A stretch of 64,000 bases of DNA from an uncultured Lachnospiraceae bacterium. Lineage in GTDB: Bacteria > Bacillota > Clostridia > Lachnospirales > Lachnospiraceae. The stretch is from positions 107,629-171,628 of the forward strand of contig CAJTOO010000004.1 of NCBI GenBank assembly GCA_910577735.1, read 5' to 3'. Made by a program: the position numbers and the translations under genes. Of the stretch, positions 61,625-64,000 are shown piece after piece; the first letter of the stretch is position 1; each line of letters begins with the position of its first letter. Under the pieces are notes generated by a model, which saw nothing but the letters and a program-made list of their open reading frames with translations, was not told where the DNA came from and made no database searches.

Positions 61625-62437
61625 TCTATGAAAAGAGGGGCTGCGTTCGGTAAAGGTGGTATAATACCGGAATCCGCAGTCCTTTAAAATCTCTGCCGCC
61701 TGCCCGAAAGCAAAAGCAATCTGTCCTGGATCATGGGCATCAGAACCAACGGTGATGATCTCGCCGCCCAGTTCTTTGTAACGCTTGATGATGCTGCGGC
61801 AGGGATTGGGTTCCTGCAGGCCTTTGGCCAGGCTGGAAGTGTTTATTTCGATACCTTTTTCCATGTGAATCAGTCTGGTCAGGATTTGGTCAAAGAGTTC
61901 CGAGAATATTTCATAAGAATATCCCTGCTCTTTTGTGGGACTGTAACGCACCACATAATCCAGATGCCCGTAGACATCAAAGTTACTGTAGGCGTGCAGA
62001 TTATCCAGAATAGACTCAAAATATTCCCGGAAGGCATCCTGGGCAGGCCGCTTTGCAAAGAAAGCCGGATAATAGGGATCCCTGCCGTTACAGATGTGGG
62101 AAGAGGCGATGATGAAGTCATATGCATGGGCCTTTGCAAAAGTGGCGTTTTCCCTGGACAGATGGGGCTGCAGGCCGATTTCCACACCGAATAAAATCTT
62201 AATCTTATCTGCGTATTTTTCCCGTAATTTCAGTAAATCATAGAGATAAGAATCCGCATGGAGAAGGAAGATATTTTCCGCATCAGTATCATTGGCGGGA
62301 AAATCGAAATCATTATGTTCTGTAAAACACATCTTAGTAAGTCCTAAATCTATTCCACGTAAAATCATCTTTTCCATAGGTGTTTCGGAATCACCGGAAA
62401 AGGAGGAGTGCAGGTGGTAATCAGCTGTAATCGGCAT
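61619..62437 (-). CDS. PHP-type histidinol-phosphatase (HisJ family)
   Basis: A 272-residue metal-dependent phosphatase. PHP blocks are DYHLHSSFSGDSETPMEKM, FTEHNDFDFPAND, FGVEIGLQPHL, SSHICNGRDPYY, YGHLDYVVRYSP and VGSDAHDPGQI. HisJ-type enzymes dephosphorylate histidinol phosphate in histidine synthesis; no other his gene is in the window, so the substrate is likely but not certain. AAAGGAG lies before its ATG. A related but shorter PHP protein lies at 2616. Confidence 0.83.
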   Translation of the reverse strand: MPITADYHLHSSFSGDSETPMEKMILRGIDLGLTKMCFTEHNDFDFPANDTDAENIFLLHADSYLYDLLKLREKYADKIKILFGVEIGLQPHLSRENATFAKAHAYDFIIASSHICNGRDPYYPAFFAKRPAQDAFREYFESILDNLHAYSNFDVYGHLDYVVRYSPTKEQGYSYEIFSELFDQILTRLIHMEKGIEINTSSLAKGLQEPNPCRSIIKRYKELGGEIITVGSDAHDPGQIAFAFGQAAEILKDCGFRYYTTFTERSPSFHRL

Positions 62438-62723
62438 GAAATTCTCCTTTCAGGAATCATCTATATCTTAGCAGTGCCGTTTCCATCTCAGTATAGTGGA
62501 TACAGAGAGTAAATACAATGGTTTATTACAGACACAATCTGAAAAGGCAGACAGGCATATCTTACTGTCAATGACAACAAGGACTACGAGAGAGGATTCA
62601 CGGTCAGGTTTGCTGGAAAGACTAATTCCTTGTGCGGTGGGATCCGGAAGAGAAATTTTGTGATTTGCAGGATTACTGCTAAAAGTTTTCCGATTATTTT
62701 CCTAATTATTTTCGATTTACGTC
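62438..62723. other. Non-coding region between hisJ-type gene and gap promoter
   Basis: The 401-base gap between the phosphatase start and gap. Its last part holds the gap promoter and operator. In 62438-62723 I see only A/T-rich stretches; no convincing gene, tRNA, riboswitch or repeat. A minus-strand frame across it has no ribosome site and is not supported. Confidence 0.5.
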
Positions 62724-62752
62724 TTGAATTTTCAGGACAAATTAGGTAAAAT
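62724..62752 (+). promoter_or_regulatory. Putative sigma-A promoter of gap
   Basis: TTGAAT (62724-62729), 17-base spacer, TAAAAT (62747-62752), with A/T-rich sequence upstream. Expected start near 62759, directly at the palindrome. Confidence 0.65.
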
Positions 62753-62759
62753 AATTTCG

Positions 62760-62777
62760 TTGACAAAATTTTGTCAA
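62760..62777. promoter_or_regulatory. 18-bp perfect palindrome, putative gap operator
   Basis: TTGACAAAATTTTGTCAA (62760-62777) reads the same on both strands and begins at the expected transcription start. A partial second copy of its left half follows at 62793-62803. Position fits a repressor site; the protein is unknown. Confidence 0.6.
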
Positions 62778-62838
62778 TCTTAACCAATCTGGTTGACAAA
62801 ATTATTATAAAAAACATTATTTTAGGAGGGACTAAAAA

Positions 62839-63840
62839 ATGGCAGTAAGAGTAGCAATTAATGGTTTTGGCCGTATCGGTCGTCTTGCATTCAGACAGAT
62901 GTTCGGGGCAGAAGGATATGAAGTAGTAGCAATCAACGATTTGACAAGCCCTAAGATGTTGGCACACCTGTTAAAGTATGATTCTTCCCAGGGTAAGTAC
63001 GCTTTAGCTGATACCGTATCCGCTGGTGAGGACACAATCACAGTTGACGGCAAGACATTAAAGATCTACAAAGAGCCCGATGCAAACAACTGCCCTTGGG
63101 GTGAGCTCAAGGTTGACGTTGTTTTAGAGTGCTCCGGTTTCTATACCAGCAAAGAGAAAGCTCAGGCACACATCAATGCCGGCGCTAGAAAAGTTGTTAT
63201 TTCTGCTCCCGCAGGTAACGATCTTCCGACTATCGTATACAATGTAAACCATGAGACACTGAAAGCTTCTGATACCATCATTTCCGCAGCTTCCTGTACA
63301 ACAAACTGCCTGGCTCCTATGGCAAAAGCGTTGAACGACTTAGCTGGCATCAAGTCCGGTATCATGAGCACAATCCATGCTTACACAGGTGATCAGATGA
63401 TTCTTGACGGTCCTCAGAGAAAGGGTGACTTAAGAAGATCCCGTGCAGGCGCAGTGAACATCGTTCCTAACAGCACAGGCGCGGCAAAAGCTATCGGTCT
63501 TGTTATTCCTGAGTTGAATGGCAAGCTGATCGGTTCCGCACAGCGTGTTCCTACTCCTACAGGTTCTACCACAATCCTGGTTGCAACGGTAGAGAAATCC
63601 GTTACCAAGGATGAGATCAATGCAGCTATGAAGGCAGCAGCTACGGAGTCCTTCGGATACAATGAGGATGAAATCGTTTCTTCCGATATCGTAGGCAGCA
63701 CCTATGGTTCTATCTTCGATGCTACACAGACAATGGTAGGCGAAGACAACCTGGTACAGGTAGTTTCCTGGTATGACAATGAGAACAGCTATACTTCTCA
63801 GATGGTTCGTACAATTAAGTATTTCTCTGAATTAGCATAG
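62839..63840 (+). CDS. gap: Type I glyceraldehyde-3-phosphate dehydrogenase
   Basis: A 333-residue glycolytic enzyme. It has the NAD-binding VAINGFGRIGRLAFRQ, the catalytic Cys153 in ISAASCTTNCLAPM and His180 in STIHAYTGDQ; Asp34 (AINDLTSP) indicates NAD preference. Codon use looks strongly optimised compared with neighbours, with few rare codons, as expected for a highly expressed gene. AGGAGGG precedes ATG 62839. Promoter and palindromic operator lie upstream; a hairpin at 63841-63865 and a 64-bp tandem repeat follow. No pgk or tpi gene is visible before the window ends. Confidence 0.97.
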   Translation: MAVRVAINGFGRIGRLAFRQMFGAEGYEVVAINDLTSPKMLAHLLKYDSSQGKYALADTVSAGEDTITVDGKTLKIYKEPDANNCPWGELKVDVVLECSGFYTSKEKAQAHINAGARKVVISAPAGNDLPTIVYNVNHETLKASDTIISAASCTTNCLAPMAKALNDLAGIKSGIMSTIHAYTGDQMILDGPQRKGDLRRSRAGAVNIVPNSTGAAKAIGLVIPELNGKLIGSAQRVPTPTGSTTILVATVEKSVTKDEINAAMKAAATESFGYNEDEIVSSDIVGSTYGSIFDATQTMVGEDNLVQVVSWYDNENSYTSQMVRTIKYFSELA

Positions 63841-63862
63841 ACGTAAATTCCTTCGGAATTAA

Positions 63863-64000
63863 CGTCTCGAGGTTCGCTGGGAGCGAACCTCGGCATGGCA
63901 GAGATGTAAGCTTTTCTAGGAAATAGCGTCTCCAGGTCCGCTTAGAGCGAACCTCGGCATGGCAGAGATGTAAGCTTTTCTAGGAAATAGCGTCTCCAGG
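63863..64000. repeat. 64-bp tandem repeat array downstream of gap (runs off window)
   Basis: Copies start at 63863, 63927 and 63991, with an exact 64-base period. Copies 1 and 2 are identical over most of their length; differences lie in the arm CGAGGTTCGCT versus CCAGGTCCGCT. In copy 1 the hairpin GAGGTTCGCT/AGCGAACCTC is perfect. The array continues past base 64000, so the copy number is unknown. Confidence 0.9.

Noticed and set aside
62584..62967. 127-codon minus-strand frame across the gap promoter
   Set aside because: Overlaps gap on the opposite strand, is Ile/Lys/Cys-rich as expected from A/T-rich DNA, and has no ribosome site.
63863..64000. CRISPR array
   Set aside because: The full 64-bp unit repeats with no variable spacers, and no cas gene is visible.

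Overview
The window looks like a stretch of chromosome from a spore-forming, anaerobic Firmicute of the class Clostridia, most likely a member of the Lachnospiraceae. This rests on the complete spoIIIAA-AH operon, spoIVB, spoIIM, SpoVB-type flippases and CotF-type coat proteins, on Gram-positive RNase Y, RqcH and RemA, on strong AGGAGG ribosome sites, and on the gene order nusB-xseA-xseB-ispA-dxs-tlyA-nadK-argR-recN-spoIVB. The genus cannot be told from the sequence alone. No rRNA, tRNA, insertion sequence, prophage or CRISPR array was seen.

Layout. 1-3446: a 5'-truncated CobW-like protein, a YlmH-like S4 RNA-binding protein, a PF06541-type membrane protein, and a divergent PHP hydrolase. 3625-8761: the eight-gene spoIIIA operon (the SpoIIIA channel between mother cell and forespore). 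8814-12989: deoB, prfC and a membrane-anchored transglutaminase-like protein. 13002-23566: a long housekeeping operon covering Gls24-like protein, transcription antitermination, exonuclease VII, isoprenoid synthesis (ispA, dxs), an rRNA methylase, NAD kinase, ArgR, RecN and SpoIVB. 23673-25329: a LexA-type promoter driving a small unknown gene overlapped with a Y-family DNA polymerase. 25490-30097: aldo/keto reductase, NhaC-type antiporter, a Spo0A effector domain lacking its receiver, and glycogen synthase.

30231-37305 is an accessory cell-surface cluster behind a near-consensus promoter: an M15 (VanX-like) dipeptidase gene with three lesions, an intact secreted transglutaminase with wall-binding repeats, an intact MBOAT O-acyltransferase, and its AlgX/AlgJ-like SGNH partner with two lesions. 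It reads as a polymer O-acylation and wall-remodelling module in decay, or one that varies between cells. 37346-40765 holds a polysaccharide flippase, two CotF-like coat genes and a ComEC-like metallo-hydrolase lipoprotein.

40829-42777: rqcH faces the yicC operon across a pair of divergent promoters. 42841-49699: yicC-remA-gmk-rpoZ-rimO-pgsA-cinA, then a repeat-rich membrane protein. 49955-53403: recA (two LexA boxes), recX and rny. 53633-57361: aminotransferase, Nudix hydrolase, spoIIM and xerD. 57432-62437: DAHP synthase, SpoVB-like flippase, mnmA, an unknown gene and a HisJ-type phosphatase. 62724-64000: gap with a promoter and an 18-bp perfect palindromic operator, followed by a 64-bp tandem repeat that runs off the window.

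Most promising for follow-up: the SOS-type operon encoding an unknown partner of the Y-family polymerase; the receiver-less Spo0A, together with the absence of spo0A from its usual place after spoIVB; the decaying surface-acylation cluster; the gap operator; and the 64-bp repeat array. All promoter, operator and terminator calls come from reading the sequence by eye and have not been tested.
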